DNA of 64,000 nucleotides from Acetivibrio saccincola (lineage in GTDB: Bacteria; Bacillota; Clostridia; Acetivibrionales; Acetivibrionaceae): assembly GCF_002844395.1 (NCBI RefSeq), contig NZ_CP025197.1, forward strand, positions 248,001 to 312,000, written 5' to 3'. Positions 19,698 through 28,325 of this stretch are shown piece after piece (position 1 is the stretch's first letter; every line of letters begins with the position of its first letter). The position numbers were made by a program, and so were the translations under genes. The notes beneath the pieces are model-generated. The model did not search any database and was not told where the DNA came from. It saw nothing but the letters and a program-made list of their open reading frames with translations.

Positions 19698-20891
19698 ATG
19701 GCGAGAAAATTATTTACGTCTGAGTCCGTAACTGAAGGACATCCGGACAAAATATGCGATCAGATATCTGATGCGGTGTTGGATGCGATTTATGCTGAAG
19801 ATCCTATGGCGAGAGTAGCTTGTGAGACGGCGGTTACAACCGGGCTGGTTCTTGTTTCAGGCGAGATTACAACCAGCTGTTATGTAGATATACCTAAGAT
19901 TGTAAGGCAGACGATAAAAGAGATAGGATATGACAGGGCAAAGTTTGGATTCGACGGGGATACATGTGCTGTTTTGACTGCAATAGATGAACAGTCACCT
20001 GATATAGCTATGGGTGTTGATAAAGCTTTAGAAGCAAAGACAGGGGAAATATCAGAGGAAGAAATTGAAGCAATTGGCGCAGGTGACCAGGGAATGATGT
20101 TCGGGTACGCTTGTGATGAAACTCCGGAATTGATGCCCATGCCAATTTCTTTAGCACACAAGCTTACAAAAAAGCTTGCAGATGTAAGGAAGGAAGGCAT
20201 ACTTAAGTATCTAAGACCTGATGGGAAGTCCCAGGTGACAGTTGAATATGAAGAGGACAAGCCGGTGAGGGTGGACACTGTGGTAATTTCTACCCAGCAT
20301 AGTGAAGATGTTGATTTAGAAACAATAAAAAAAGATATTATTGAACATGTTATAAAGCCTGTAATACCTTCTGATTTAATTGATGACAACACCAAGTTTT
20401 TCATTAATCCGACAGGCAGGTTTGTTGTAGGAGGACCTCAAGGGGATGCTGGTCTTACCGGAAGAAAGATAATTGTAGATACTTATGGTGGATTTGCAAG
20501 ACACGGTGGAGGGGCATTTTCAGGAAAGGACCCCACAAAAGTTGACCGTTCAGCAACATATGCAGCACGTTATGTTGCAAAAAATATAGTGGCAGCAGGA
20601 CTTGCTAAAAGGTGTGAAGTTCAGCTGGCTTATGCAATAGGTGTTGCAAGACCTGTATCAGTAAGGGTTGATACTTTTGGAACAAGTACAATAGACGAAG
20701 AAAAAATAGAAAAATTGATTGAAAAGCATTTTGATTTAAGGCCGGCAGGCATAATAAAGACTCTAGATTTAAGAAGACCTATATACAAGCAAACGGCAGC
20801 ATACGGCCATTTTGGAAGAACAGATTTAGACCTGCCCTGGGAAAGGACAGACAAGGCAGATGTGCTTCGTGAAGAGGCAGCAAAAATGTAA
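19698..20891 (+). CDS. metK: S-adenosylmethionine synthetase
   Basis: This 397-residue enzyme makes SAM from methionine and ATP. Signatures are [36 protein letters not shown] and [17 protein letters not shown]. The in-frame TTG at 19692 is rejected because AAGGAGG (19683-19689) lies 8 bases before the ATG at 19698 and the family begins [10 protein letters not shown]. It is regulated by the upstream SAM riboswitch, a feedback loop on its own product. A small hairpin (AGTGTCC/GGACACT, 19658-19676) lies in the leader just before the ribosome binding site. Confidence 0.98.
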   Translation: MARKLFTSESVTEGHPDKICDQISDAVLDAIYAEDPMARVACETAVTTGLVLVSGEITTSCYVDIPKIVRQTIKEIGYDRAKFGFDGDTCAVLTAIDEQSPDIAMGVDKALEAKTGEISEEEIEAIGAGDQGMMFGYACDETPELMPMPISLAHKLTKKLADVRKEGILKYLRPDGKSQVTVEYEEDKPVRVDTVVISTQHSEDVDLETIKKDIIEHVIKPVIPSDLIDDNTKFFINPTGRFVVGGPQGDAGLTGRKIIVDTYGGFARHGGGAFSGKDPTKVDRSATYAARYVAKNIVAAGLAKRCEVQLAYAIGVARPVSVRVDTFGTSTIDEEKIEKLIEKHFDLRPAGIIKTLDLRRPIYKQTAAYGHFGRTDLDLPWERTDKADVLREEAAKM

Positions 20892-20916
20892 TAATTTTAA
20901 AAAGACAGGGAAAAAA

Positions 20917-20964
20917 GTTTCTTCTTGCTTTTAAAAATGAAAGGGAGAAGAAACTCTTTTTTTT
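20917..20964 (+). terminator. Terminator after metK
   Basis: GTTTCTTCT (20917-20925) pairs with AGAAGAAAC (20946-20954) and is followed by TCTTTTTTTT. It abuts the 3' end of the convergent minus-strand gene. Confidence 0.7.
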
Positions 20965-21337
20965 AGTTGACTTCCAACTTTCCTTCTTCTTCAAAGGAAT
21001 TAAAAATAGCTTCCTTTTCACTTTGTTTTAAAACCTCCAGGCAGGGGTAATCTATTTCTAGTTTTTGAAGTATTTCCAGTGTATCGTCTTTGGAACCCAT
21101 GTCTAATATGGTGAGCTTTCCCCCAGGCATGAGTTTTCTAATGAAGTTTCTTGGAAGGACATTTCTAAGCACCCCTTCAATGGTATCTCCCTGGTTTTTT
21201 ACAATTAGCACAAGTTTAATCATTGAGTTTTTGTATTTTGATTTGTTTTTTATTGTTAAAATCAGATCGTAAATAACTGTAATAAGTCCGTATGTAGCAA
21301 GGATAACCATTATAAATTCAAAAATCTTTTCACTCAA
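20963..21337 (-). CDS. Small membrane-anchored glycosyltransferase-2-like protein
   Basis: This 124-residue protein has one N-terminal transmembrane helix (about 7-28) followed by a short domain resembling the start of a GT-A glycosyltransferase fold (MIKLVLIVKNQGDTIEGVLRNVL, then LTILDMGSKDDTLEILQKL). The family-2 pattern of nucleotide-binding strand and GSxDDT turn is present, but the catalytic second half is absent. It may therefore be a non-catalytic protein rather than an enzyme. The start is TTG at 21337 with GGAG 9 bases upstream. It converges on metK. Function unknown. Confidence 0.6.
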   Translation of the reverse strand: MSEKIFEFIMVILATYGLITVIYDLILTIKNKSKYKNSMIKLVLIVKNQGDTIEGVLRNVLPRNFIRKLMPGGKLTILDMGSKDDTLEILQKLEIDYPCLEVLKQSEKEAIFNSFEEEGKLEVN

Positions 21338-21511
21338 GGCTCATCTCTCCTAAATAATGCAGTTTTAGTTGTATTAGTATATGAATTTTAGGGCACGGAT
21401 GTTACTTAGTGTACTTAGTATAGAAATTGAATTTACTTTAAAAATAGAACAAAATTAATGAAACAAAGAAATTAATATTCCATTTAATAAATAAAAATCA
21501 CATAATAAACA

Positions 21512-21546
21512 TTGATAAAAAATTAAAATGTGTTATAATTTATAAC
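21512..21546 (+). promoter_or_regulatory. Promoter of the ATPase/TOPRIM pair, with a palindrome over the -10
   Basis: TTGATA (21512-21517) and TATAAT (21534-21539) are 16 bases apart. The -10 lies inside the perfect palindrome GTTATAATTTATAAC (21532-21546), a possible operator. The region 21338-21511 upstream is AT-rich with nothing else recognised. Confidence 0.45.
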
Positions 21547-21588
21547 ATAAATGCGTATAATATGTGTAGAATATAGAGGGGTGATGAA

Positions 21589-22914
21589 ATGTTTACACGT
21601 GTGAAAATTAAAAATTATAAATCTCTAATTAATTTGGATGTTGATTTATCTGCCAAGAAAAAACAACCAAAACCTTTAGTTGTTATATATGGTGAAAACG
21701 GAGTAGGAAAATCCAATTTTGCGTCAGTATTTTTTACCTTATGCGAATCGTTAAGTACCATGTTGGCAAGGACAGAATTACAGAAGCTTATAGACAGGAA
21801 TGATTTAAAAGATTTAATACATGATGAAGAATTCAGAAAATGGATTGCTGAAAATTTAAAAGATACAGAATCAATTATTAAAAGTTGCAAGACAATTAAT
21901 TCTACTGAAAACATGGTTCTTGAGTTTGAATTTGTAATTGAAAACAAACATGGGAGATATCTTATAGAATATGATGACAGCAAAATTGTTCATGAAAAAT
22001 TAGAATATGTGTTAAATAAAAATAGAACTCTGTTTTTTGAAATAGCTGGAGACAAGATCAAAGTTAATGAGAAAATATTTAAAGATGGTGAATACTTAAA
22101 GGAGTTTTATGATTTATTAGAAAAATACAATGGTAAGCATAGCTTTTTGTCAATTCTTATTTTTGAAATTGAGGATAAAGCTGATGGATATGTAAAGCAA
22201 AGGATTAATGAGCGCCTTTATGAAGTACTGGTATCATTCATTTTAATGTCCGTCCGTGTAAAGTCAGGATATGGTATAGAAAGAGGTTTTAGAGGACTTC
22301 GCCATAAAATTTTTAAAGATCTTGATGAGGGAGTAATATCCATTGAAGATGAAGAAGAGTTAAATAAAGCAGAAAAAATGATAAATGAGTTTTTTACACT
22401 GGCGTATTCAGACATTAAAGAAGCTTATTACAAACGGGAAAAAATTGATGGAAAAATAAAGTATAATTTGTTCTTTAAAAAAATGATGTATGGAAAAATT
22501 GTTGATATAAGCTACGAATTAGAGTCCACGGGAACACAAGCTTTATTGCAAATAATGCCCTTTCTTTTGATGAGTGTTGAAGGAAGAACCGTTATTATTG
22601 ACGAATTAGATACAGGTATCCATGATTTGCTTATTAATAATGTTTTATGCAATATTTCCGACTCAACTAGAGGTCAATTAATCATTACAACACACAATAC
22701 CATGTTTTTGGAATCACCGGACATTAATCCGGAATATATTTACACATTTTTTGTGGATAAAGATGCAAATAAAGAATTAGTATCAATTGTAGAATTTGAG
22801 GACAGAACTCATCCAAATTTGAATTACAGAAATAGATATTTAAAAGGGATGTATGGCGGAATACCATTTACCAGGGATATTGATTTTGAAGAACTGTTAG
22901 AGATAATGGAATAG
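21589..22914 (+). CDS. AAA (OLD/RloA-like) ATP-binding protein
   Basis: This 441-residue ABC/SMC-type ATPase begins FTRVKIKNYKSLINLDVDL, the usual opening of OLD/RecF-like ATPases. It has Walker A in IYGENGVGKSNF (about 35-42), a signature-like region ESTGTQALLQIMPFLL, Walker B in TVIIDELDTGIH and an H-loop in LIITTHNTMF. Such ATPases pair with nuclease-type partners in OLD, RloAB, Gabija and PARIS-like defence systems. Here the next gene carries TOPRIM-like motifs 11 bases downstream. The exact family cannot be settled by eye. Confidence 0.75.
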   Translation: MFTRVKIKNYKSLINLDVDLSAKKKQPKPLVVIYGENGVGKSNFASVFFTLCESLSTMLARTELQKLIDRNDLKDLIHDEEFRKWIAENLKDTESIIKSCKTINSTENMVLEFEFVIENKHGRYLIEYDDSKIVHEKLEYVLNKNRTLFFEIAGDKIKVNEKIFKDGEYLKEFYDLLEKYNGKHSFLSILIFEIEDKADGYVKQRINERLYEVLVSFILMSVRVKSGYGIERGFRGLRHKIFKDLDEGVISIEDEEELNKAEKMINEFFTLAYSDIKEAYYKREKIDGKIKYNLFFKKMMYGKIVDISYELESTGTQALLQIMPFLLMSVEGRTVIIDELDTGIHDLLINNVLCNISDSTRGQLIITTHNTMFLESPDINPEYIYTFFVDKDANKELVSIVEFEDRTHPNLNYRNRYLKGMYGGIPFTRDIDFEELLEIME

Positions 22915-22925
22915 AAGGGGGTGAA

Positions 22926-23521
22926 ATGGCAAAATTTAAGCCTTGCAATTTAAAAGCCATTGTTATAGTACATGGAAAATCTGAAAAGCAGATGTGCGAA
23001 TACATAAAATCCAATTTAAGATTGAAAATAGAAATAATAAGCGATAAAAAAGGAGAAAAATCAATACAGATTACCAGTTTAATGAATATTTTAAACGATT
23101 CCAGATTTCGAACGATGAATGCATTCTTAAAAAACTTTTGTGACGTGGAGATTGTATATGAAAAAAGAAAAAGAGGATTTCGTCTGATTTCAAAATATTA
23201 ACAATAATGGATACAGATGATTGTACAGAAAAACAAAAAGAAGAGTACATAAATAAATCGATGTTTAGAGGCCACTGGGCATATGACTACATCGTCCCAA
23301 TATTTAACAGTCCGGCACTTGAAGATGTATTGGATAAAGCCAATATAAAATTTGATAAAAAAGGAAGTGAACGAAAGAAAGAATATATTAGAATATTTCC
23401 CACTTCAAGTAAGTATACTGCATCGGAAGAAGTAGAATTGAAAACATTTTGCAAAAATTTAAAATCAGTTAAGGATACAAATATGGATATATTTATTGAA
23501 TTTTGTTTAGAAAAAGCATAG
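22926..23521 (+). pseudogene. TOPRIM-like (RloB/OLD-nuclease-like) protein, frameshifted
   Basis: The first frame (22926-23201) encodes AIVIVHGKSEKQMCEYI, resembling the glutamate motif of TOPRIM folds, and then stops. The -1 frame is open from 23162 and continues with ILTIMDTDDCTEKQ, a typical TOPRIM DxD strand, to 23521. The two parts make a sensible single protein of about 198 residues if one base is restored in the run AAAAAAGAAAAAG (23161-23173). No canonical -1 slippery heptamer lies in the zero frame. The likely explanations are a real single-base deletion or an assembly error. It is the probable nuclease partner of the ATPase. Confidence 0.65.
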
Positions 23522-23543
23522 AAAACCTTATTTTACACCCTAA

Positions 23544-23572
23544 TTGTCGCTGCTTTACTGCTGTGTTATAAT
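23544..23572 (+). promoter_or_regulatory. Promoter of recD2
   Basis: TTGTCG (23544-23549) and a perfect TATAAT (23567-23572) are 17 bases apart, 32 bases before the recD2 start. Confidence 0.6.
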
Positions 23573-23603
23573 AAAATAAATTATATGTGATAAGGGTGTA
23601 TAT

Positions 23604-25814
23604 ATGTTGGTTACTTATGAGGGTGTGGTTGAAGAAATAATATTCACAAACGAAGTAAACGGATTTACTGTATGCGAAATACAAAACGATGAGGAAACCA
23701 TAATAGCTGTAGGTTTCATGCCATTTATAAACGTGGGAGAAACGCTGAAAGTTACCGGCAAAATGGTGAATCACCCGGATTATGGCGAACAGCTTAAGGT
23801 TGAGATGTATGAAAAAACCCTCCCAAAGACAATTGAAGCCATTGAAAAGTATTTAGGCTCAGGACTTATAAAAGGCGTGGGACCTGCCACCGCCAGAAAA
23901 ATTGTAAAAAGATTCGGGGAGGATACTTTAAATATAATCCAATTCCATCCAGAAGAGTTGGCAACTATAAAGGGTATAAAGCTGGAAAAGGCTTTGAAAA
24001 TAGGAGAGATATTTGCAGAGCAGAAGGAACTTAAAGATGTGGTAATGTTTTTGCAGGAATATGGAATAAGCCCAAGCTTTTCTGCTAAAATATACAAGCA
24101 CTTTGGAAGCGGTACAATTGAAAAAATCAGATCAAATCCATATATACTTGCAGAAGAAATACATGGAATAACATTTAAAACTGCAGACAGGATTGCAAAA
24201 ACCATAGGAATTGCGCCTGATTCAGAACACAGAATTGCAAGCGGTATAAAGTATGTGCTGTCCCAGGCAGCAGCGGCAGGACATACTTTTGTGAGAAGTG
24301 ATAACTTGACAGAATACACTTCCAATCTTTTGGATGTTGATATTTCCAACATTGACAATGTCCTTATATCCCTTGTAATGGACAAGTCTGTTTATGTGGA
24401 AAAATGTGAAGACCACAACAGAGTGTATTTAAGTGCATTTTATAATGCAGAGCTTGGTGTTGCCAGAAGGCTTTTTAACCTGTCCATGGCAGAGTTTAAA
24501 TTTGATTTAAAGGATTTTGATAAAAAAATTGAAGCTATCCAGGAAAAAGAAGGGATAATACTTGCCGATAAACAAAAAGAGGCGGTAAGGGAAGCCTTAA
24601 CAAACGGTGTGCTGGTAATTACCGGAGGTCCCGGAACGGGTAAAACCACCATTATAAAGACAATAATAAGCCTGTTAGATGGTGAAGGGTATGAGGTTGC
24701 ATTGGCAGCCCCAACAGGCCGGGCTGCAAAGAGAATGACGGAAGCCACAGGATATGAGGCAAAAACCATACACAGACTTTTAGAAATAGGGTATGTTGGG
24801 GACGGGGATCAGCTTGTGTTTATGAAGACTGAAGGAAACCCCATTGAGGCGGATGTGGTTATAATAGATGAGATGTCTATGGTGGATATACTTCTTATGA
24901 ACAATTTGCTTAAAGCCATAGCGTATGGTACAAGGCTGATACTTGTAGGAGATGTGGATCAGCTCCCCCCGGTGGGTGCAGGAAATGTCTTAAGTGACAT
25001 TATAAAAAGCGGTATTATTAAGACGGTAAAACTGACAGAAGTATTCAGGCAAGCCCGGGAGAGTATGATAGTTGTTAACGCCCACTGTATAAACAGAGGG
25101 GAAGATGTTGTTCTAAACGAAAAGGACAAGGATTTCTTTTTGGTGTCAAGAAATACCCCTATGGAAATTGCAAAAACCATATTGGAACTTTGCGGCACAA
25201 GAATACCTAATTGTTACGGTTTTGACCCGATGAAGGATATTCAGGTTTTGACACCTATGAGAAAGGGAATAGTTGGAGTTTCAAATTTAAACAAAGAACT
25301 TCAGGAAATATTAAATCCCCAGGATAAAAACAAAAGGGAAAAGGTCTTCAGGGATTTTTCCTTCCGTGAAGGGGACAAGGTAATGCAGATAAAAAATAAC
25401 TATAATTTAAAATGGGAAAAGAAAGACAACTCCCTTGAAAATGGTACAGGAGTTTTTAACGGAGATACAGGCATAATATGTGAAATAGACAATGAAGAGC
25501 AAAGAGTGGTTGTGTGTTTTGAAGATGAAAAAATAGTCAGCTACGACTTTACAATTATAGATGAATTAGAGCTGGCATATGCCGTCACGGTTCACAAAAG
25601 CCAGGGAAGTGAATTTCCGGTAATAATAATGCCTGTTTTTTCAGGTCCCCCGGTACTTTTGACAAGAAATTTACTGTATACAGCTGTTACAAGAGCCAGG
25701 AATTTAGTTATTCTGGTAGGTTCTAAAAAATGCCTTGAAGATATGATTCAAAATGACAGGGAGACCAATAGAAATTCAGATTTGGTGGGAAAATTAATTT
25801 CGCTGGTGGTATAA
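23604..25814 (+). CDS. recD2: ATP-dependent RecD2-type DNA helicase
   Basis: This 736-residue 5'-3' helicase acts in DNA repair without RecBC. The N-terminal extension typical of RecD2 (OB-like domain and helix-hairpin-helix repeats, GLIKGVGPATARKIVKRFG) covers about 1-320. The SF1B core follows: Walker A ITGGPGTGKTTIIKTI (about 340), VVIIDEMSMVD, LVGDVDQLPPVGAGNV and the C-terminal VTVHKSQGSEFPVIIMP and LYTAVTRARNLVILVG. Full length. comFC starts at the base after its stop. Confidence 0.95.
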   Translation: MLVTYEGVVEEIIFTNEVNGFTVCEIQNDEETIIAVGFMPFINVGETLKVTGKMVNHPDYGEQLKVEMYEKTLPKTIEAIEKYLGSGLIKGVGPATARKIVKRFGEDTLNIIQFHPEELATIKGIKLEKALKIGEIFAEQKELKDVVMFLQEYGISPSFSAKIYKHFGSGTIEKIRSNPYILAEEIHGITFKTADRIAKTIGIAPDSEHRIASGIKYVLSQAAAAGHTFVRSDNLTEYTSNLLDVDISNIDNVLISLVMDKSVYVEKCEDHNRVYLSAFYNAELGVARRLFNLSMAEFKFDLKDFDKKIEAIQEKEGIILADKQKEAVREALTNGVLVITGGPGTGKTTIIKTIISLLDGEGYEVALAAPTGRAAKRMTEATGYEAKTIHRLLEIGYVGDGDQLVFMKTEGNPIEADVVIIDEMSMVDILLMNNLLKAIAYGTRLILVGDVDQLPPVGAGNVLSDIIKSGIIKTVKLTEVFRQARESMIVVNAHCINRGEDVVLNEKDKDFFLVSRNTPMEIAKTILELCGTRIPNCYGFDPMKDIQVLTPMRKGIVGVSNLNKELQEILNPQDKNKREKVFRDFSFREGDKVMQIKNNYNLKWEKKDNSLENGTGVFNGDTGIICEIDNEEQRVVVCFEDEKIVSYDFTIIDELELAYAVTVHKSQGSEFPVIIMPVFSGPPVLLTRNLLYTAVTRARNLVILVGSKKCLEDMIQNDRETNRNSDLVGKLISLVV

Positions 25815-26474
25815 TTGATTAAATGGTTAAAAAACTTATTATTTCCGCCAAAATGTATATTTTGCAATGACATTTTGGATATTAAAAGTGAAGAATTTAT
25901 ATGTTCTGACTGTCCATCTAAAATCCCTTTTCTTAATGAAGAAATATCCCTTAAGCCCGGTGATTTTTATGATGGAATACTATGTCTCTTTAAATACAAA
26001 GGCATTGTAAAAAATGCTATTACCAGATACAAATTCCACGGTAAAATGTCCTATTACAGGGTTTTTGCAAGACTCTTGGCAGAGAAAATAAAAGAAACAG
26101 AAATCCTTCAAAATACGGACATGATACTAAGTGTGCCTCTTCATAGAAATAAAGAACAAAAAAGAGGCTACAACCAGGCATATCTTATTGCAAAAGAATT
26201 GGGGAAGCTATTAGAAACAGAAGAACAATCCCACGTTTTAAAAAGAATAAGAAATACTGAAAGTCAAAGCCTTTTGCCTAAATATAAGAGGGAATCCAAT
26301 GTTAAAGGGGCCTTTTTGGTGGTGCATCCTTCTAAAATAAAAGGCAAAAGCATACTTCTTGTTGATGATGTAATGACCACAGGAAGTACGTTAAATGAGT
26401 GCAGCCGTGTATTAAAGGAGGCAGGGGCAGAGAAAGTTTTTGTTGCTGTTTTGGCAACAGGAAGAAATGTGTAA
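25815..26474 (+). CDS. comFC: ComF family protein (competence, phosphoribosyltransferase fold)
   Basis: This 219-residue protein has an N-terminal zinc finger (CIFCNDIL ... CSDC) and a C-terminal phosphoribosyltransferase fold with the PRPP-loop ILLVDDVMTTGSTLNEC. SVPLHRNKEQKRGYNQA is a clear ComFC signature. In Bacillus ComFC takes part in DNA uptake. The start is TTG at 25815, directly after the recD2 stop. No comFA is seen here. It leads into yvyF and the flagellar genes as in Bacillus. Confidence 0.92.
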   Translation: MIKWLKNLLFPPKCIFCNDILDIKSEEFICSDCPSKIPFLNEEISLKPGDFYDGILCLFKYKGIVKNAITRYKFHGKMSYYRVFARLLAEKIKETEILQNTDMILSVPLHRNKEQKRGYNQAYLIAKELGKLLETEEQSHVLKRIRNTESQSLLPKYKRESNVKGAFLVVHPSKIKGKSILLVDDVMTTGSTLNECSRVLKEAGAEKVFVAVLATGRNV

Positions 26475-26558
26475 AAATTTTTATTATACTAATAAAGTTT
26501 TTTATTATATATGACGAAATACATAATAGAAATGCATGGATTGTGGGAGTTGAATATT

Positions 26559-26972
26559 ATGGAAATGAGGAATTGCAGAAGTTGTGGAAAAATATTTGCA
26601 TATATAGGAAAGCCTGTTTGTCCTACTTGCAGTAAAAAGGACGAAGAAGATTTTAAAAGGGTGAAGGAATACCTTTATGAAAATCCCGGGGCTTCTGTTG
26701 TGCAAATATCAAACGACTTAGAAATAAGCGTAAGAAAAATAAAGACTTACCTCAGGGAAGGACGCTTAGAAATAATAGGCGATGAGGGCAATTTGCTGTT
26801 AGAGTGTGAAATATGCGGTAAGTCAATTAGAACCGGGCGTTTTTGCCAGGAGTGTTCTGATGAGCTTGTAAGGGATATTAAGTCAGTGAGCAGTCAGATG
26901 AAAAAACCTGAAGTTGAAGAAAATAAGAAAAAGATGGGCGGGGCAATGAGATATCTCAATAGAAGGGACTAA
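26559..26972 (+). CDS. yvyF: Flagellar operon protein, YvyF/TIGR03826 type
   Basis: This 137-residue protein has an N-terminal zinc ribbon (CRSCGKIF ... CPTC), a helix-turn-helix-like middle (GASVVQISNDLEISVRKIKTYLREGRLEI) and a second cysteine pair set (CEICGKSI ... CQEC). The arrangement matches YvyF, located between comFC and flgM in Bacillus. GGGAG precedes the ATG at 26559 by 9 bases; the earlier ATG at 26511 lacks a site. The role is unclear in the family; a regulatory one is likely given the HTH. Confidence 0.8.
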   Translation: MEMRNCRSCGKIFAYIGKPVCPTCSKKDEEDFKRVKEYLYENPGASVVQISNDLEISVRKIKTYLREGRLEIIGDEGNLLLECEICGKSIRTGRFCQECSDELVRDIKSVSSQMKKPEVEENKKKMGGAMRYLNRRD

Positions 26973-27341
26973 TTTTACTGCTGTTATTTTATTACCATAT
27001 AGATACATTTTTTAGGACAAGAGTATAAGTTATTGATAAAAAACAAAAAATGTATTAAATTATTTTTTGTATTGACGATAATATTTATGAAGGGGAGATG
27101 TTTTTATATACAAAACATACAAAACATACTAAGTATACTAAACATACTAAACATGATACTAACACTATAAAGTGCAGTTAAATATACATCCTCTCTCTTA
27201 ACTATACAGCAAAAACACAATTACATATGCAGTTTATATCCAGTATGAATAGTCCGGTATGTATAAGTTTTAGAGTGAATGGTATTTTAGCACATAAAGT
27301 GTTAAATATATAAAATTTTTAGAAGGAGGTAGGTGGTACCT
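26973..27341 (+). other. Long leader region before flgM with short AAACATAC repeats
   Basis: About 370 bases without a gene. It holds the sigma-D-type promoter at 27056-27081. It then holds a run of near-direct repeats at about 27110-27166 in which the unit AAACATAC(TA) recurs four to five times, including AAACATACTAAACATGATAC. The rest is AT-rich and no riboswitch fold was recognised. The flgM message would carry a leader of about 250 bases. Confidence 0.5.
27056..27081 (+). promoter_or_regulatory. Sigma-D (sigma-28) type promoter of the flgM operon
   Basis: TAAA (27056-27059), 14 bases, then GACGATAA (27074-27081) closely fits the flagellar sigma consensus TAAA-N14-16-GCCGATAA. This puts flgM and the late flagellar genes under the sigma factor that FlgM inhibits. 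Confidence 0.65.
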
Positions 27342-27629
27342 ATGAAAATTCAGGGAGAAATCCCCAAAGTACCCAAAGTATACGACAGTCAGAAGAACAT
27401 AAGCAAGGCAGATGTGGTAAACAAAGTTATTTACAAGAAAGATGTGGTATCCATCTCATCACAGGGAAGAGAGTTCCAGACAGTTATGAAAGCATTAAAA
27501 AATGTACCTGACATTAGAAAGGACAAAGTGGAAAAGATTGAAAAACAAATACAATCCGGTGACTATAAAGTAAGCGGGGAAGATATTGCAGACAGTATAC
27601 TCAGGAAAATCACTGAAAAGAAAATATAA
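27342..27629 (+). CDS. flgM: Anti-sigma factor FlgM
   Basis: This 95-residue protein holds sigma-D inactive until the hook is complete and FlgM is exported. It has the family pattern: a basic, disordered N-terminus, DVVSISSQGREFQTVMKALKNVPDIRKDKVEKI and QIQSGDYKVSGEDIADSIL. Start at ATG 27342 with AAGGAGGT upstream; the GTG at 27333 would be only 2 bases from that site. It is preceded by a sigma-D-type promoter and followed by a long hairpin. Confidence 0.93.
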   Translation: MKIQGEIPKVPKVYDSQKNISKADVVNKVIYKKDVVSISSQGREFQTVMKALKNVPDIRKDKVEKIEKQIQSGDYKVSGEDIADSILRKITEKKI

Positions 27630-27648
27630 ATTCATTCAAATAACTGAT

Positions 27649-27693
27649 GTTTGCGGGTTAACGGTAAATTCATTTACCGGTTTTCCCGCAAAA
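27649..27693 (+). repeat. Long imperfect hairpin between flgM and flgN
   Basis: TTTGCGGG and CCCGCAAA enclose an inner stem CGGTAAAT (27662-27669) / ATTTACCG (27672-27679). There is no T tract right after it, so it is more likely a processing site or a weak attenuator that tunes flgM against the genes behind it. Confidence 0.55.
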
Positions 27694-27768
27694 GTTTATT
27701 TAAAAGCCCTGTAATATTATGTGATATAAAATATATTTTATAAAATAATCTTTAGGTGGTGTAAATAC

Positions 27769-28269
27769 ATGGAATATGAAAAGTTAAATGCCCTTTTTAA
27801 TGTTTTAAATGAAGAAACCCGTATTTACGAAGAAATCCTAAAGCTGTCTAGGGAAAAGAAGGATATAGTCATTGAAGGAAAGGTAGCGGAACTTGAAAAA
27901 ATCACTAAAATTGAGCAGTCCCTTGTGGTAAATTTGGGAAAACTGGAAACTTTGCGTGAAAAATGTGTTGAGGAAATAGCGGACCAGTTGAATATTAAGC
28001 CTTCAGAACTTACAATTACTGAATTGTCAAAACATTTAAATGAGGAAAACTCAAAAAAACTTATTGAATGCAAAACTAAATTGGAAAATATTTTAAAAGA
28101 ACTTAAAGAAATTAATCAGCTAAATTCAAAACTAATAAAAAATTCTCTTGATTATATTGATTTTTCCCTAAACATTTTGTCTGCAGCATCCGAAACTAAT
28201 AATAACTACAACAATGACGGGGAAGTAAGTGGAGGAAGTAAAAGGACATTTATGGATATAAAGCTATAA
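27769..28269 (+). CDS. flgN: Flagellar chaperone FlgN
   Basis: This 166-residue all-helical protein is the export chaperone for the hook-associated proteins FlgK and FlgL, which lie just downstream. It shows the FlgN pattern of long amphipathic helices (EKLNALFNVLNEETRIYEEILKLSREKKDIVIEGKVAELEKITKIEQ) and a tail ending in a basic patch. Identity rests on length, helix pattern and position, which equals Bacillus yvyG. Confidence 0.88.
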   Translation: MEYEKLNALFNVLNEETRIYEEILKLSREKKDIVIEGKVAELEKITKIEQSLVVNLGKLETLREKCVEEIADQLNIKPSELTITELSKHLNEENSKKLIECKTKLENILKELKEINQLNSKLIKNSLDYIDFSLNILSAASETNNNYNNDGEVSGGSKRTFMDIKL

Positions 28270-28325
28270 ACTATAAAGCTATTGACGGAAAACTATGATA
28301 AACCATACTTGGAGGTAAAAATACT

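Noticed and set aside
23160-23175. Programmed -1 frameshifting in the TOPRIM-like gene
   Set aside because: The A-rich run contains AAAAAAG, but in the zero frame the codons are GAA AAA AGA AAA, which is not a canonical X XXY YYZ slippery heptamer, and no downstream pseudoknot was seen.
21589-23521. Assignment of the ATPase/TOPRIM pair to PARIS or Gabija by name
   Set aside because: Both share the ATPase-plus-TOPRIM logic, but the specific partner domains could not be confirmed by eye, so only the general class is given.
27110-27166. CRISPR-like array
   Set aside because: The AAACATAC units are about 8-12 bases long and nearly contiguous, without regular spacers or cas genes.
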